64,000 nucleotides of DNA from Lachnospiraceae bacterium (GTDB taxonomy: Bacteria; Bacillota; Clostridia; Lachnospirales; Lachnospiraceae), in assembly GCA_015057825.1 (NCBI GenBank), contig SVDN01000004.1, forward strand, positions 1 to 64,000, given 5' to 3'. The notes beneath the pieces were generated by a model. That model had not been told where the DNA came from. It ran no database searches and saw only the letters and a program-made list of their open reading frames with translations. Each line of letters starts with the position of its first letter. Within the stretch, counting starts at the first letter, position 1. A program made the translations under genes and the position numbers. This document shows, piece after piece, positions 36,991 through 46,603 of this stretch.

Positions 36991-37046
36991 AAATCCGTAT
37001 TATTGCGTCGGTGAGTGCATACCGACGCTTTAATACGGATTTTTTA
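36991..37046. terminator. Bidirectional terminator between DUF711 and tmcAL
   Basis: A long, nearly perfect stem: AAATCCGTATTA and GCGTCGGT pair with ACCGACGC and TAATACGGATTT around GAGTGCAT. T-runs flank it on both strands, serving the two convergent genes. Confidence 0.93.
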
Positions 37047-38306
37047 TTATATCATGGTAAGTCCTGAGTTGAACTCGTTTTTTAATTGTTTGTTTTCAAA
37101 CTTATTTCTTACTACAAGTGAGTAGATATTGTCGGCTGCAATATTTAAATCCATTAAAGGCGAACCTTCAAAATCAGCCATTTTGGTGATGATTGGGAGA
37201 TTGCATCCGAATTTTACGGCAGCCATAAGTTCGCTTGTGGCATCTTTTTTAAAACCTAATATTCTTACGTATTCGTGATATCCCGATTTGGCAAGTTGGT
37301 TTAGATAATCAGATTTAATTCCCAGCATAATATGTAAAAGAGCACGATTTATAGCGGTTAAAGTATTGTTTTTTGACTTTAACATTTCGGCAAAACCGCT
37401 AAAGGATGTAAAAGAAGAACGATTTTTTAAAATCTTGTTTGCAAAGTCGTTGTTTACATCAAGATAATCTTCCAAATCCTCGGCCGATTTGCATTCTAGA
37501 AGCTTTGCGCCCAAAATTAAAGAAAAATCGTCAAGACTGATCGGTAGTTTTTTTCCGCGGTTTTGATCCAATATTTCGTTGCAATTAAGAGGAACGGATT
37601 TTAATACGCCTACAAGATTGTTTTCACATAAAGCCTTTCTGACTGCGGATGCACTGGCAAAATTATCCGATGATGCATTAACTGTCGAATCGTTGTAGTC
37701 CGCACCGATACGCTTTACGGCAACAGGCACAATGTTTGATTTAAAGGCCATAAGTGCTTTTAGATATTCGATTGCGAGAATGTTGTTTGAAGAAGACACT
37801 ATTTCGTTTATAAGGTCCGGGTAAAGAATTTTCGAACTTTCATTGTCGGAAAATACATATTGACTGAGTGCCGCAGCTCTTGCTGCCGGAAAAGAAATGC
37901 CACTTTTAAGCATTTCTTTTAAGATATCTTTATATTCTTCCGGTTCTTTTAAGAGAATTTCGGCAATGTCGGAAAGGGCGTTTAAATCATCATTTTCCGC
38001 ACCAAAGCATAGAAAATCCACAAGTCCCAAACGCTCAATCAAAGAAACCGCGCCTTTTGCAAAGTATTCGGCACTGGCGCAAGAATATACCACCGGCAGT
38101 TCTATAACCAAATCAGCGCCGCATTCCAAAGCCATTTTTGTGCGCAGATATTTGTCGCAAACGGCAGGTTCTCCGCGTTGTACGTAATTTCCGCTCATAA
38201 CAACGATAATGTAGTCGGAGTCCGTTATTTCTTTGGCTTTTTTTATTATATATTCGTGTCCTTTTGTGAAGGGATTGAATTCCGCGATTATAGCAGCAAC
38301 TTTCAT
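37047..38306 (-). CDS. tmcAL: tRNA(Met) cytidine acetate ligase
   Basis: 419 residues. TmcAL makes acetyl-AMP from acetate and ATP and transfers acetyl to N4 of the wobble cytidine of elongator tRNA(Met), so acetate rather than acetyl-CoA is the donor. The N-terminal nucleotidyltransferase motif AAIIAEFNPFTKGHEYII has the HxGH-like N11...H17. VVMSGNYVQRGEPAVCDKY and GADLVIELPV are further family blocks. Ribosome site GAGG. Acetate is produced by the pta-ackA pathway encoded 2-5 kb away, although these genes are on the other strand. Confidence 0.92.
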   Translation of the reverse strand: MKVAAIIAEFNPFTKGHEYIIKKAKEITDSDYIIVVMSGNYVQRGEPAVCDKYLRTKMALECGADLVIELPVVYSCASAEYFAKGAVSLIERLGLVDFLCFGAENDDLNALSDIAEILLKEPEEYKDILKEMLKSGISFPAARAAALSQYVFSDNESSKILYPDLINEIVSSSNNILAIEYLKALMAFKSNIVPVAVKRIGADYNDSTVNASSDNFASASAVRKALCENNLVGVLKSVPLNCNEILDQNRGKKLPISLDDFSLILGAKLLECKSAEDLEDYLDVNNDFANKILKNRSSFTSFSGFAEMLKSKNNTLTAINRALLHIMLGIKSDYLNQLAKSGYHEYVRILGFKKDATSELMAAVKFGCNLPIITKMADFEGSPLMDLNIAADNIYSLVVRNKFENKQLKNEFNSGLTMI

Positions 38307-38488
38307 TTAACAAACCTCATTTTTTATAAATATACGCAATAGTTAAAAAATGTCTTCTTCTGTTTATTTTAAAGGATTTGGTGTATAATGTAAATGTTTG
38401 ATAATTGTAATTTGAACTAAAAATTTAACAGCGTTTTTTAGAATAATTGTAAATTTATTTAGAAAATAATCGGAATTAAGAGGATAAA

Positions 38489-39709
38489 ATGGAAAAAGAA
38501 TTTTTTGGAAAGACTAAAGACGGCATTGAAATAAGCAAATATACATTGGAAAACACAAATGGTATAAAAGCCTCATTTTTAAACTATGGCGGGATTTTGC
38601 AAAGTCTGTCGTTATCGGATAAAGAGGGCGGATTTATTGATGTTGTTTTGGGATTCGACAATATTGAGTCATATGAAAACAATGATTGTTTTTTAGGCGC
38701 TGTTGTGGGTCCGAACGCAAATCGAATTGGAAAAGCTTGTTACAAAATCGATGGGGAAGAATATCATCTTGAGGTCAACGACGGTGAAAACAACTTACAC
38801 AGCCATAAGACAAAAGGCTATCACAATCGTATTTTCAAGGCAATAAGTTTTGAAGAAATGGAAACTGTTTTGAAAGACTTGAATTATAACGATGAAACAG
38901 CAAATAAAGATGAAGAACACATATTGGAAAACAAAGCGGACCATGTGATTTTTTATCTTAAAGACGAAGAGACTAACGGCTTTCCGGGGAAAAAAGACGT
39001 TTTCGTTATATACAGCTTAAACAACAGAAATGAACTCGTTATCGAATACAAGATTATAAGCGATAAAAAGACCATAATCAATCCGACAAATCACAGCTAT
39101 TTTAACCTTGACGGGCATAAAAGCGGCAATGCAATGGGTCAGCATTTGAGATTGTATTCTCAAAAAATAAGCAAAATCGATAATAATCTTATTCCGACAG
39201 GCGAAATTATGGATGTTTCGGGAACTGCGCTGGATTTTTCCGGAAGGAAAACCGTCGGAAAAGATTTGCAATTTCTGGATAAAGAGTTTAACTTTGATGA
39301 TTTGAACGAAGAGGATAAGCAGATTGTTCTTGCAAAGGGTTACGATCATAATTTCATCATCAATAAAAGTGATGATGAAGTAAAGCAAGCAGAGCAGATG
39401 TTTTATTATAATTTCACCAAAAGAATAAGAAAAAAAGAAGATTTTGTACTAAACAAAGTCGCGGAGCTTGCTTCAAGCAACTGGAAAGTCAGAATGATGG
39501 TTTTAACAGACAGACCTTGCGTACAGTTTTATTCGGGTAACTTTCTTAATGGGCTTAAGGGCAAAGACGGAGCGGTTTATGGAATGAGAAGCGGACTTTG
39601 CTTTGAAAGCCAGGGCTATCCGGATGCGGAAAACCATAAGGAGTTTGAATCTAACATTGTCGAAGCCGGGGAAGTATTTGATTCCACAACCGTTTACAGA
39701 TTCTTGTAG
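38489..39709 (+). CDS. galM: Aldose 1-epimerase (galactose mutarotase), enlarged
   Basis: Interconverts alpha and beta anomers of galactose or glucose. The N-terminus IKASFLNYGGILQSLSLSD, VGPNANRIG near 76, the catalytic-His region NPTNHSYFNLDG near 190 and the catalytic-Glu region GLCFESQGYPDAENH near 371 identify the family. It has 406 residues against the usual 340-350; extra charged segments occur near 128-150 and 285-325. No other galactose genes are adjacent. Ribosome site AGAGGA. A TATAAT at 38384-38389 may be its -10, without a good -35. Confidence 0.88.
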   Translation: MEKEFFGKTKDGIEISKYTLENTNGIKASFLNYGGILQSLSLSDKEGGFIDVVLGFDNIESYENNDCFLGAVVGPNANRIGKACYKIDGEEYHLEVNDGENNLHSHKTKGYHNRIFKAISFEEMETVLKDLNYNDETANKDEEHILENKADHVIFYLKDEETNGFPGKKDVFVIYSLNNRNELVIEYKIISDKKTIINPTNHSYFNLDGHKSGNAMGQHLRLYSQKISKIDNNLIPTGEIMDVSGTALDFSGRKTVGKDLQFLDKEFNFDDLNEEDKQIVLAKGYDHNFIINKSDDEVKQAEQMFYYNFTKRIRKKEDFVLNKVAELASSNWKVRMMVLTDRPCVQFYSGNFLNGLKGKDGAVYGMRSGLCFESQGYPDAENHKEFESNIVEAGEVFDSTTVYRFL

Positions 39710-39788
39710 CAAAAAGGCTTATAAATTTTATTAATGAAATCATAATTATTAACTATTTATTAAATTATTTTTGTTTTAAACTAAAATC

Positions 39789-39817
39789 TTGTTATTAAAC
39801 TTTAAATGTACTATAAT
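39789..39817 (+). promoter_or_regulatory. Promoter of pta-ackA
   Basis: TTGTTA (39789-39794), 17-base spacer, TATAAT (39812-39817). The transcript would begin near 39824, just ahead of the repeated hairpins. Confidence 0.7.
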
Positions 39818-39839
39818 CATTTTTGGTTAGGTCATTAGA

Positions 39840-39892
39840 CCGTGCAATGGCACGCCACAAGGCCGTGCAATAGCGCGCCACAAGGCCGCACT
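39840..39892 (+). repeat. Two 23-base tandem repeats plus a partial third in the pta leader
   Basis: Units at 39840-39862 and 39863-39885 differ at two positions; a third unit starts CCGCACTAT at 39886 and breaks off. Each unit contains a small hairpin (GTGC-AATG-GCAC, then GTGC-AATA-GCGC). The change in the second copy keeps pairing as a G-U. They are more GC-rich than the surroundings and lie between the predicted transcription start and the pta ribosome site. Confidence 0.7.
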
Positions 39893-39913
39893 ATCAGAAA
39901 GGAATTATTAGTT

Positions 39914-40915
39914 ATGGGATTTATTGATGAAATCAAAGCAAAAGCAAAACAGGACAAAAAAACAATTGTTCTTCCGGAATCAATGGATGTTAGAACATAT
40001 GATGCCGCTGAAAAAATCATAAAAGAAGGCATTGCTAATATCGTTATTATCGGAACAAAAGAAGAAATCGAAAAATACGGCAAAGGATACGATATTTCGG
40101 GCGCTACGATTATCGATCCGGCTACACACGAAAAGACAGAAGAATATATCAACCTTTTCGTAGAACTCAGAAAAAACAAAGGTATGACATATGATGAAGC
40201 TAAGAAAATCATGTTCAGCGATTATATGTATTATGCATGCCTTATGTGTAAAGCAGGGGATGCCGACGGTGCCGTTTCGGGTGCTTGCCATTCAACAGGT
40301 AACACAATTCGTCCGGCTCTTCAGTTATTAAAAACAAAACCGGGCATCAGCTCAACATCAGGTTTCTTCATTGTTGAAGTTCCTAATTGCGAATTCGGTG
40401 AAAAAGGTCTTTTCGTATTCGCTGACTGCGCTGTTAATACAGACTTCACAGCAGAAAAAATCGCTGAAATCGCAGGACTTTCCGCAGAAAGCTTCAAACA
40501 GTTTATCGGTGCGGATCCAAAAGTTGCTCTTCTTTCATTCTCAACAATGGGTAGTGCAAAACATGACAATGTAACAATGGTTCAGGAAGCTACAAAGCTT
40601 GCCAAAGAAAAATTCCCTCAGTTCGATATTGATGGTGAACTTCAGCTCGATGCTGCTTTGGTTGAAGAAGTTGCAAAACTTAAAGCACCTGAAAGCAAAG
40701 TTGCCGGACATGCAAACACACTCGTATTCCCATGTCTTGAAGCCGGCAATATCGGCTATAAATTGGTTCAGAGACTTGCAAAAGCAAATGCATACGGTCC
40801 TGTACTTCAGGGTCTTTCAATGCCTGTAAACGATTTATCACGCGGATGCTTCGCAGATGATATTGTAGGTGTTGTTGCATTAACGGCAGTTCAGGCTCAG
40901 GAAAGCTCAAAATAA
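39914..40915 (+). CDS. pta: Phosphate acetyltransferase
   Basis: 333 residues from the ATG at 39914 behind AAAGGA. The open frame extends back to 39842 through the leader repeats, but that part has no ribosome site and is not family-like. Pta converts acetyl-CoA and phosphate to acetyl phosphate. Family blocks: KTIVLPESMDVRTYDAAEKI near 15, DGAVSGACHSTGNTIRPALQ near 118 and the C-terminal GPVLQGLSMPVNDLSRGC. ackA follows after 34 bases. High-bias codon use suggests abundant expression. Confidence 0.96.
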   Translation: MGFIDEIKAKAKQDKKTIVLPESMDVRTYDAAEKIIKEGIANIVIIGTKEEIEKYGKGYDISGATIIDPATHEKTEEYINLFVELRKNKGMTYDEAKKIMFSDYMYYACLMCKAGDADGAVSGACHSTGNTIRPALQLLKTKPGISSTSGFFIVEVPNCEFGEKGLFVFADCAVNTDFTAEKIAEIAGLSAESFKQFIGADPKVALLSFSTMGSAKHDNVTMVQEATKLAKEKFPQFDIDGELQLDAALVEEVAKLKAPESKVAGHANTLVFPCLEAGNIGYKLVQRLAKANAYGPVLQGLSMPVNDLSRGCFADDIVGVVALTAVQAQESSK

Positions 40916-40949
40916 TTTTTGTATTATAAGTATTAAGGAGAAATAAACA

Positions 40950-42140
40950 ATGAATATTTTAGTAATCAACTGTGGTAGTTCATCACTTAAATTCCAGTTA
41001 ATTGACTCTGATTCCGAAAACGTTCTCGCAAAAGGTCTTTGCGAAAGAATCGGTATCGACGGAAGCAGAATCGTATATCAGCCTGCAGGCGGCGAAAAAG
41101 AAACAACAGAAGCACCAATGCCTACACATACAGAGGCTATCAAACTCGTGCTTGACTCATTAATCGATGCAAACAAGGGTGTTATCAAATCTCTTGATGA
41201 GATCGGCGCTGTAGGACACAGAGTTGTACACGGCGGAGAAAAATTCGCTAAATCAACACTTATTACAGATGAAGTTATTAAAGCAATCGAAGAATGCAAC
41301 GATCTTGCACCTCTTCACAATCCTGCAAATATCATCGGTATCAATGCTTGCAAAGAGCTTATGCCAAACACACCGATGGTAGCGGTATTCGATACAGCAT
41401 TCCATCAGACAATGCCTGAAGAAGCATACATCTACGGTATTCCTTATGAATACTATGAAAAATACAAAGTTCGTCGTTACGGTTTCCACGGTACAAGCCA
41501 CAGCTTCGTTTCAAAAAGAGCTGCCGAAATGCTTGGCAAACCATACGATTCACTTAAAACAATCGTTTGCCATCTTGGTAACGGCGCTTCAATTTGTGCT
41601 GTGGATCACGGCAAATCAGTTGAAACATCAATGGGTATGACTCCCTTGGAAGGACTTATTATGGGAACTCGTTCAGGTGATATCGATCCTGCTATTGTTG
41701 AGTTTATCGCTAAGAAAGAAAATAAAACGGTTGAAGAAGTCCTTAAAATTTTAAATAAAGAATCAGGTGTTCAGGGTATCTCAGGATTCACAAGCGACTT
41801 CCGTGATATCGAAGAAGGCATTGAAAAAGGCAACAAACGTGCTAAACTTGCTATGGATGTATTCGCTCACAGAGTAGTTAGATACGTTGGTGCATACATT
41901 GCTCAGATGAACGGTGTTGATGCTATCGTATTTACAGCAGGTCTCGGTGAAAATGATAAAACAATCAGAGAAATGGTTTGCTCACACCTTGAGTTCTTGG
42001 GTGTTAAACTTGATGACGCACAGAACAGCAAACGCGGTGAAGATTTAATCGTTTCAACAGATGATTCAAAAGTTAAAGTTCTTGTAATTCCTACAAACGA
42101 AGAGCTTATGATTGCAAGAGATACATTAGCTCTTATTTAA
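40950..42140 (+). CDS. ackA: Acetate kinase
   Basis: 396 residues, full length. It transfers phosphate from acetyl phosphate to ADP, the ATP-yielding end of the acetate pathway begun by nifJ and pta. N-terminal [14 protein letters not shown] is the phosphate-binding site; [11 protein letters not shown] near 90 and [11 protein letters not shown] near 173 contain substrate-binding residues; [14 protein letters not shown] near 330 completes it. Ribosome site AAGGAG. A strong terminator follows. Confidence 0.98.
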   Translation: MNILVINCGSSSLKFQLIDSDSENVLAKGLCERIGIDGSRIVYQPAGGEKETTEAPMPTHTEAIKLVLDSLIDANKGVIKSLDEIGAVGHRVVHGGEKFAKSTLITDEVIKAIEECNDLAPLHNPANIIGINACKELMPNTPMVAVFDTAFHQTMPEEAYIYGIPYEYYEKYKVRRYGFHGTSHSFVSKRAAEMLGKPYDSLKTIVCHLGNGASICAVDHGKSVETSMGMTPLEGLIMGTRSGDIDPAIVEFIAKKENKTVEEVLKILNKESGVQGISGFTSDFRDIEEGIEKGNKRAKLAMDVFAHRVVRYVGAYIAQMNGVDAIVFTAGLGENDKTIREMVCSHLEFLGVKLDDAQNSKRGEDLIVSTDDSKVKVLVIPTNEELMIARDTLALI

Positions 42141-42156
42141 TAATAATTGCCTGGCG

Positions 42157-42191
42157 GGCGGCACTTCATATATTGAGGCGCCGCCTTTGTT
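42157..42191 (+). terminator. Terminator after ackA
   Basis: GGCGGC (42157-42162) and GCCGCC (42180-42185) with an inner CTTCA/TGAGG helix, then TTTGTTGT. Confidence 0.88.
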
Positions 42192-42269
42192 GTGCGCAAA
42201 AATATTATTTTAAAATGTAAACAAAATATTCTGAAAACGTAAACAATTTGTTAATAATAGCAGTAAAAA

Positions 42270-42298
42270 TTGAATGTTTTTATATAATATGGTACAAT
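42270..42298 (+). promoter_or_regulatory. Promoter of the six-helix membrane protein gene
   Basis: TTGAAT (42270-42275), 17 bases, TACAAT (42293-42298). An overlapping TATAAT at 42283-42288 has no good -35. The leader is about 90 bases. Confidence 0.6.
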
Positions 42299-42395
42299 TT
42301 ACTTGTGTTTAGGAAAGTATTTAACATAATAAGGATACTTCATTACACATGTAACACGGGAGTAGTATATAAAATATTTAAAGGAGGGTTTTCAC

Positions 42396-43082
42396 ATGAG
42401 ATATCCAAATGCGTACGGCGGCGTAAGTAAAATATTCGCTGCCGAGATTTTTGCCATTATCGGCGCAATAGTTTCACTTGTAGGTGTTGCGGCAACAATC
42501 GGAGGAAGTATTATTGTTACTACTTTATCTACAGCACCTGAGCTGGCGGATGATGCGATAACAAGCGCTGGCAGCTTCACCGGAGTAATGATTATAGGTG
42601 GGGCTATGACGCTTATTGGCGCAATTTTGCTGGTATTTTGTTATATTTTAAATCTTGTTGGTCTTAATCAGGCAGGACAGGATGATCCGATGTTTAAAAT
42701 GGCATTTTTGGTAGCAATAACAGTTCTTATTTTGACTATCGTAGGTGCTGTTATCGGCGCAATAACACAAAATAACTCTTTTTCTTCAACTATGGATACG
42801 GTGTCTACAATTGCCAACCTTGCAATTATGCTTATGGTTGTTGACGGTATAAGAAGATTTGCAAGAGAATTTAACAATACTGTTATTGATAGCCTTGGAA
42901 GAAATATTGAAATATTGGTTACTATAATGGTAATTATTTCTATTGTAGTCGGTTTCTCGGGTGCTGTTGCACCGGGTGCCGCAATGGTTTTGGCAATTAT
43001 TGCAGGTATTATTAAAATCGTTTCCTATATTTGCTATCTTGTATTCCTTGCAAAAGGAAAGACTTTATTAAGAAACAACTAA
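42396..43082 (+). CDS. Six-helix integral membrane protein, unknown function
   Basis: 228 residues, mostly hydrophobic, with about six membrane helices (near 13-38, 63-90, 98-120, 133-150, 170-190 and 195-220) and short loops. The first cytoplasmic residues are MRYPNAYGGVSKIF. There is no signal peptide, enzyme motif or cysteine cluster. It loosely resembles small Gly/Ala/Ile-rich membrane families such as DUF996, but I cannot confirm that. It has its own promoter, strong AAAGGAGGG ribosome site and terminator, so it is a single-gene unit. Function unknown. Confidence 0.8.
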   Translation: MRYPNAYGGVSKIFAAEIFAIIGAIVSLVGVAATIGGSIIVTTLSTAPELADDAITSAGSFTGVMIIGGAMTLIGAILLVFCYILNLVGLNQAGQDDPMFKMAFLVAITVLILTIVGAVIGAITQNNSFSSTMDTVSTIANLAIMLMVVDGIRRFAREFNNTVIDSLGRNIEILVTIMVIISIVVGFSGAVAPGAAMVLAIIAGIIKIVSYICYLVFLAKGKTLLRNN

Positions 43083-43102
43083 AGGCAATTTGGTAGTTTA
43101 AG

Positions 43103-43140
43103 GGCGTCTTTAGAAGAAATTCTAAAGACGCCTTGTTTTT
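43103..43140 (+). terminator. Terminator after the membrane protein gene
   Basis: 13-bp perfect stem GGCGTCTTTAGAA / TTCTAAAGACGCC with a GAAA loop (43103-43132), then TTGTTTTT. Confidence 0.93.
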
Positions 43141-43150
43141 GATTATTTCT

Positions 43151-44704
43151 CTAACAACTTTCTTTATATTGTTCCGGGGTCATGCCGGTTTTTTTCTTGA
43201 AGACTCTGAAGAAATATTTTGAATTAGAATATCCTACAGATTTTGCTATTTGATATGCCTTCTTTTCAGAGCCTTTAAGCAGAGTCTTTGCGTTTTCGAT
43301 TCGCACATTATTAACATAGTCTACAAATGTTTCTCCCGTTTGCTTTTTAAAACATTGACTTAAATAGCTTCTGTTCATGTAAAGCATGGAAGAGAGTATT
43401 TCCAAAGAAAGATTTTTTCTGTAGTTCTTTTTAATGTAAACGCACAATTTATCAACAATATTGTAATTATTTGTGTTGCTGTTTTCTTTAGCGGTTTCGC
43501 TGATGTTTGAAAAAAACGACATATAATAATCTTTTAATTCTTCAAGCGAAAAAAGATTATTAAGAGTGTTTTCCACATTCAGTGAGGCTTCGCCCTGACT
43601 TTCATCATCAAAATCCGTTAAAAAGCTTTGGGATTCGTTTAACAGTTGAAGAAAAATATGCTTAACCCTGTGCACATAAAGGTCGTCCGCAACATAATCC
43701 TCAAACATGGATTCTATCAGCTTCCTGACATTTTCCGTGTTTCCCATTTCGATGTTAAACAACAATTCTTCTTTTTTGGACCAGTTGTATTTCGGATACT
43801 GCTTAGGTCGGTCTTCAAAAAAGAAACAGCTGTTATTTTCCGAGAGCTTTCGCATATTAAGTGCGGATATGGTTTCGTGATAAGCATCGTTTAAGTTATG
43901 TAAACTATCGTAAAGCTCGCTTATTCCGAAACACAAAAAAGGATGATCGAAATTAAATTGATATACAAAGTTGTTTGCTATCTGGCTGCAAAATGTTTTT
44001 ATGTTTAATGAAGAGGACTTTCCAACAAAAAGAATCAAAAAGCCAACATTGTTGCTGCGCTTGCTTTTGAAAAAAACAGCCAAATCACCAAAGCCGTTTT
44101 CGTTTAAAAAGTTGTTAACGCTTGCTTCCGTAATGGCTTTGCTGCTATGAATATTAAAAAGAACATAGTCGTGAGTGCTTGCTATTTTGGCCAACTTTTT
44201 GGAAATAAGGTTAATATCACTGCTTTGATAACCAAAAAGTAAGCTGTGCAACAACTGCTTATCATAATCAAGAAGCGATTCTTCCTTTGCTATGTCGGAA
44301 GAAATGGTTTGGCGGCTGCTCATATCCTCGCTTTCAAGGTGTTCTATGGCTTTTTTTACGGTCTTTTGAAGCTCTTCTTTTCTGAAAGGCTTTAGAATAT
44401 AGTCGATTGCATTGGCCTTGATTGCCTGGTGAATATATTCAAAATCCTTATAGCTGCTTATGACTATAATCTGCTTTTCCGGATATTCTTCCGATAAAAT
44501 GGATAAAAGCTTTGTTCCGTCCATAAAAGGCATATTCATATCCGTGATAATAATATCCGGATTGTGAGTTTTGATTTTCTCCAAGGCTTCCACACCGTTT
44601 TCCGCCTCGCAACAGCAACTGATTTCGGAGCTCATATCTTCAAGTTTTTTAATGGTTCCTTTTCTTGTTAGCATTTCATCATCAATTACAATATATGTAT
44701 ACAT
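43151..44704 (-). CDS. YesN-type response regulator with AraC DNA-binding domain
   Basis: 517 residues. The N-terminal receiver has the acidic pair D8-D9, phosphoacceptor D55 in ITDMNMPFMDG and K105 in YILKPFRKEE. A long middle region (about 140-400) of unknown fold is typical of YesN regulators. The C-terminus (about 410-517) is an AraC helix-turn-helix pair with YLSQCFKKQTGETFVDYVN and SKYFFRVFKKKTGMTPEQY. Its gene follows the sensor kinase by 20 bases and together they are divergent from a sugar ABC importer, the predicted target. Confidence 0.94.
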   Translation of the reverse strand: MYTYIVIDDEMLTRKGTIKKLEDMSSEISCCCEAENGVEALEKIKTHNPDIIITDMNMPFMDGTKLLSILSEEYPEKQIIVISSYKDFEYIHQAIKANAIDYILKPFRKEELQKTVKKAIEHLESEDMSSRQTISSDIAKEESLLDYDKQLLHSLLFGYQSSDINLISKKLAKIASTHDYVLFNIHSSKAITEASVNNFLNENGFGDLAVFFKSKRSNNVGFLILFVGKSSSLNIKTFCSQIANNFVYQFNFDHPFLCFGISELYDSLHNLNDAYHETISALNMRKLSENNSCFFFEDRPKQYPKYNWSKKEELLFNIEMGNTENVRKLIESMFEDYVADDLYVHRVKHIFLQLLNESQSFLTDFDDESQGEASLNVENTLNNLFSLEELKDYYMSFFSNISETAKENSNTNNYNIVDKLCVYIKKNYRKNLSLEILSSMLYMNRSYLSQCFKKQTGETFVDYVNNVRIENAKTLLKGSEKKAYQIAKSVGYSNSKYFFRVFKKKTGMTPEQYKESC

Positions 44705-44724
44705 TTTGAAATCTCCTTGTTTAT

Positions 44725-46461
44725 CTAGCTTTCCGTGGTTAACAACGGGAATTTGATGCTTATTTTTGTTCCTTCGTTTTCTTTGCTGTTTATTATAAGA
44801 CCGAAGCCTGCGCCGTAGTAGAGCTCGATACGACTGCTGATGTTTTTAAGTCCGATACTTTGGGTGGAACGTTTTCCAAGCTCTTTAAATTCCGGTGGAC
44901 GTTTTAAGTTTTCTCTTATTTGTTCCAGCTGGTTTTCGTTTATTCCAACGCCGTTATCCGAAATGTCAAAGTAGAGCATATCTCCCTTAACTCTTGATGA
45001 AATTGTAATCGTATCTCCGGCCTCGCATTTTAGCAACCCGTGTTGCAAAGCATTTTCCACAAGAGGTTGAAATGTAAGCTTTAAAACTCTGCAATTAAGT
45101 ATATTTTCATCTATATTTGTTATTAATTTAAATTTGTTGTTGAAACGAATCTTTTGGATGGTGATATAATCATCCACATTTGCAAGTTCATCGGAAACGG
45201 TAACCAACTCGCTTTTAGCTTTAATGCTGTATCTTAACATATTTCCCAATGATATTGAAATGTTGGAAATATCATCCACACCGTTTAATTCCGCAAGAGA
45301 ATTGATGGTTTCCAAGGTATTGAACAAAAAGTGGGAATCTATTTGCGCCTCAAGAGATTTCATTTGTGAATCCAAGGAAATCAGCTTGTTTTTGTATTCG
45401 CTGGTTATGTATTTTTCCTGTTCTTCTATCATGGAGTTGTATTCGTTATATAAAGTTCCTATTTCGTCACTTCGTTTTAGGTATTTATCGTTTTCGGCAA
45501 AGTTGCCGAGTTTATGCCTTGACATCAAAACACTTAAGGTGGATATCGGCGTTGTTACCGAAACAGACATCATAATTGAAACGAATATACAAACAATCAC
45601 ATATACTATACATATTGATACAATGGCGAATTGTACCGGCACAATATCTTTGTAAAGTGTATCGGGATTCGCCGAAATTGAAAGCTTAATGTTATCCAAA
45701 TTTAAAGTAGATGAATTGATAAGACTTTCTTTGTTTTCTCCCGGATATGGAGATGAAAGCTCATCTACATTGGAGTACAATATATTTCCGTCATTGTTCT
45801 CAATGGAAATAAGAACCGAATGAGGAAGAGGGTTTACACTGTTTAGATTAAACAAATCAGGTGTAAAATCCGCCATCAAAACACCCAAAAATTCGTGATT
45901 TTCAAAGCTGTAGAGAGCTTTTGAAACAATAATGGATTCTTTGCCGTATATAATGAAATCTTTCTTTGAAACATCACCTACATATACACGTCCATGTCTT
46001 TTTACGGTTTCTTTGTACCAATTGTCGTCGCTTGGATTGTAATTTGGCAAAATATCTATATTATTGCCGTATCCGATTAACTGACCGCCGGAAGTGAATA
46101 TGAAGATACCGTTTAGGTTTTCGGAGGAATAGATAAGGTTTTCAGCCAAATATTTGATGTTTTTGTTACTTTGCAAAACATCAAAGCTTGTATATTCTTC
46201 GCCGGAGGAATATTTTTTTATATCATTAATAATGGAATTTTCCGAGTCGTTGTAGAAAGCCAAACTGTCAAGAGTGGTTTTTACCGTTTCAATCGATTGT
46301 TGAGTCGATACGGAAGCACTTTTGCAGATATTGTCATAAACATCCAACATATTCTTTTTATTTAAATTGGTGTAGTAGTTAAAAAGAAATACACTGGCCA
46401 CAACCATAGGTATGGCGGATACCAAGAAAAATATTACGAAAAACTTAGATTTTAAGCTCAT
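44725..46461 (-). CDS. YesM-type sensor histidine kinase
   Basis: The open frame starts at 46512, but the ATG at 46461 has a GGAGGG ribosome site 6-7 bases upstream and begins with the membrane anchor MSLKSKFFVIFFLVSAIPMV, giving 578 residues. Membrane helices near 6-27 and 280-302 flank an extracellular dCache-like sensor. A HAMP segment follows. The phosphoacceptor is H377 in AQIDSHFLFNTLETI, and the ATPase domain has FQPLVENALQHGL and ISDNGVGI. The group is known for sensing extracellular sugars, sometimes through the ABC binding protein. Confidence 0.94.
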   Translation of the reverse strand: MSLKSKFFVIFFLVSAIPMVVASVFLFNYYTNLNKKNMLDVYDNICKSASVSTQQSIETVKTTLDSLAFYNDSENSIINDIKKYSSGEEYTSFDVLQSNKNIKYLAENLIYSSENLNGIFIFTSGGQLIGYGNNIDILPNYNPSDDNWYKETVKRHGRVYVGDVSKKDFIIYGKESIIVSKALYSFENHEFLGVLMADFTPDLFNLNSVNPLPHSVLISIENNDGNILYSNVDELSSPYPGENKESLINSSTLNLDNIKLSISANPDTLYKDIVPVQFAIVSICIVYVIVCIFVSIMMSVSVTTPISTLSVLMSRHKLGNFAENDKYLKRSDEIGTLYNEYNSMIEEQEKYITSEYKNKLISLDSQMKSLEAQIDSHFLFNTLETINSLAELNGVDDISNISISLGNMLRYSIKAKSELVTVSDELANVDDYITIQKIRFNNKFKLITNIDENILNCRVLKLTFQPLVENALQHGLLKCEAGDTITISSRVKGDMLYFDISDNGVGINENQLEQIRENLKRPPEFKELGKRSTQSIGLKNISSRIELYYGAGFGLIINSKENEGTKISIKFPLLTTES

Positions 46462-46551
46462 TACAAACCCTCCGACATTAAATAAATAACAAACCGAATA
46501 AACATATAACAAAAGTATACCCTTATTGATAACAAAAGTCCACTAATTTTG

Positions 46552-46560
46552 TGCTAAGAT
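46552..46560 (+). promoter_or_regulatory. Extended -10 promoter candidate for the sugar importer
   Basis: TGC then TAAGAT (46555-46560). The -35 is poor, as expected for a promoter needing an AraC-type activator. The divergent gap is 142 bases, enough for shared operator sites. Confidence 0.45.
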
Positions 46561-46603
46561 TTAAACAATCAGTAAATGATAATCTATTAGGGAGGAAAAA
46601 AAC

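Noticed and set aside
39840-39892. CRISPR-like repeats
   Set aside because: Only two and a part units, directly adjacent without spacers, and no cas genes.
39842-39913. 24-codon extension of pta through the tandem repeats
   Set aside because: No ribosome site and not like the family; AAAGGA precedes the ATG at 39914.
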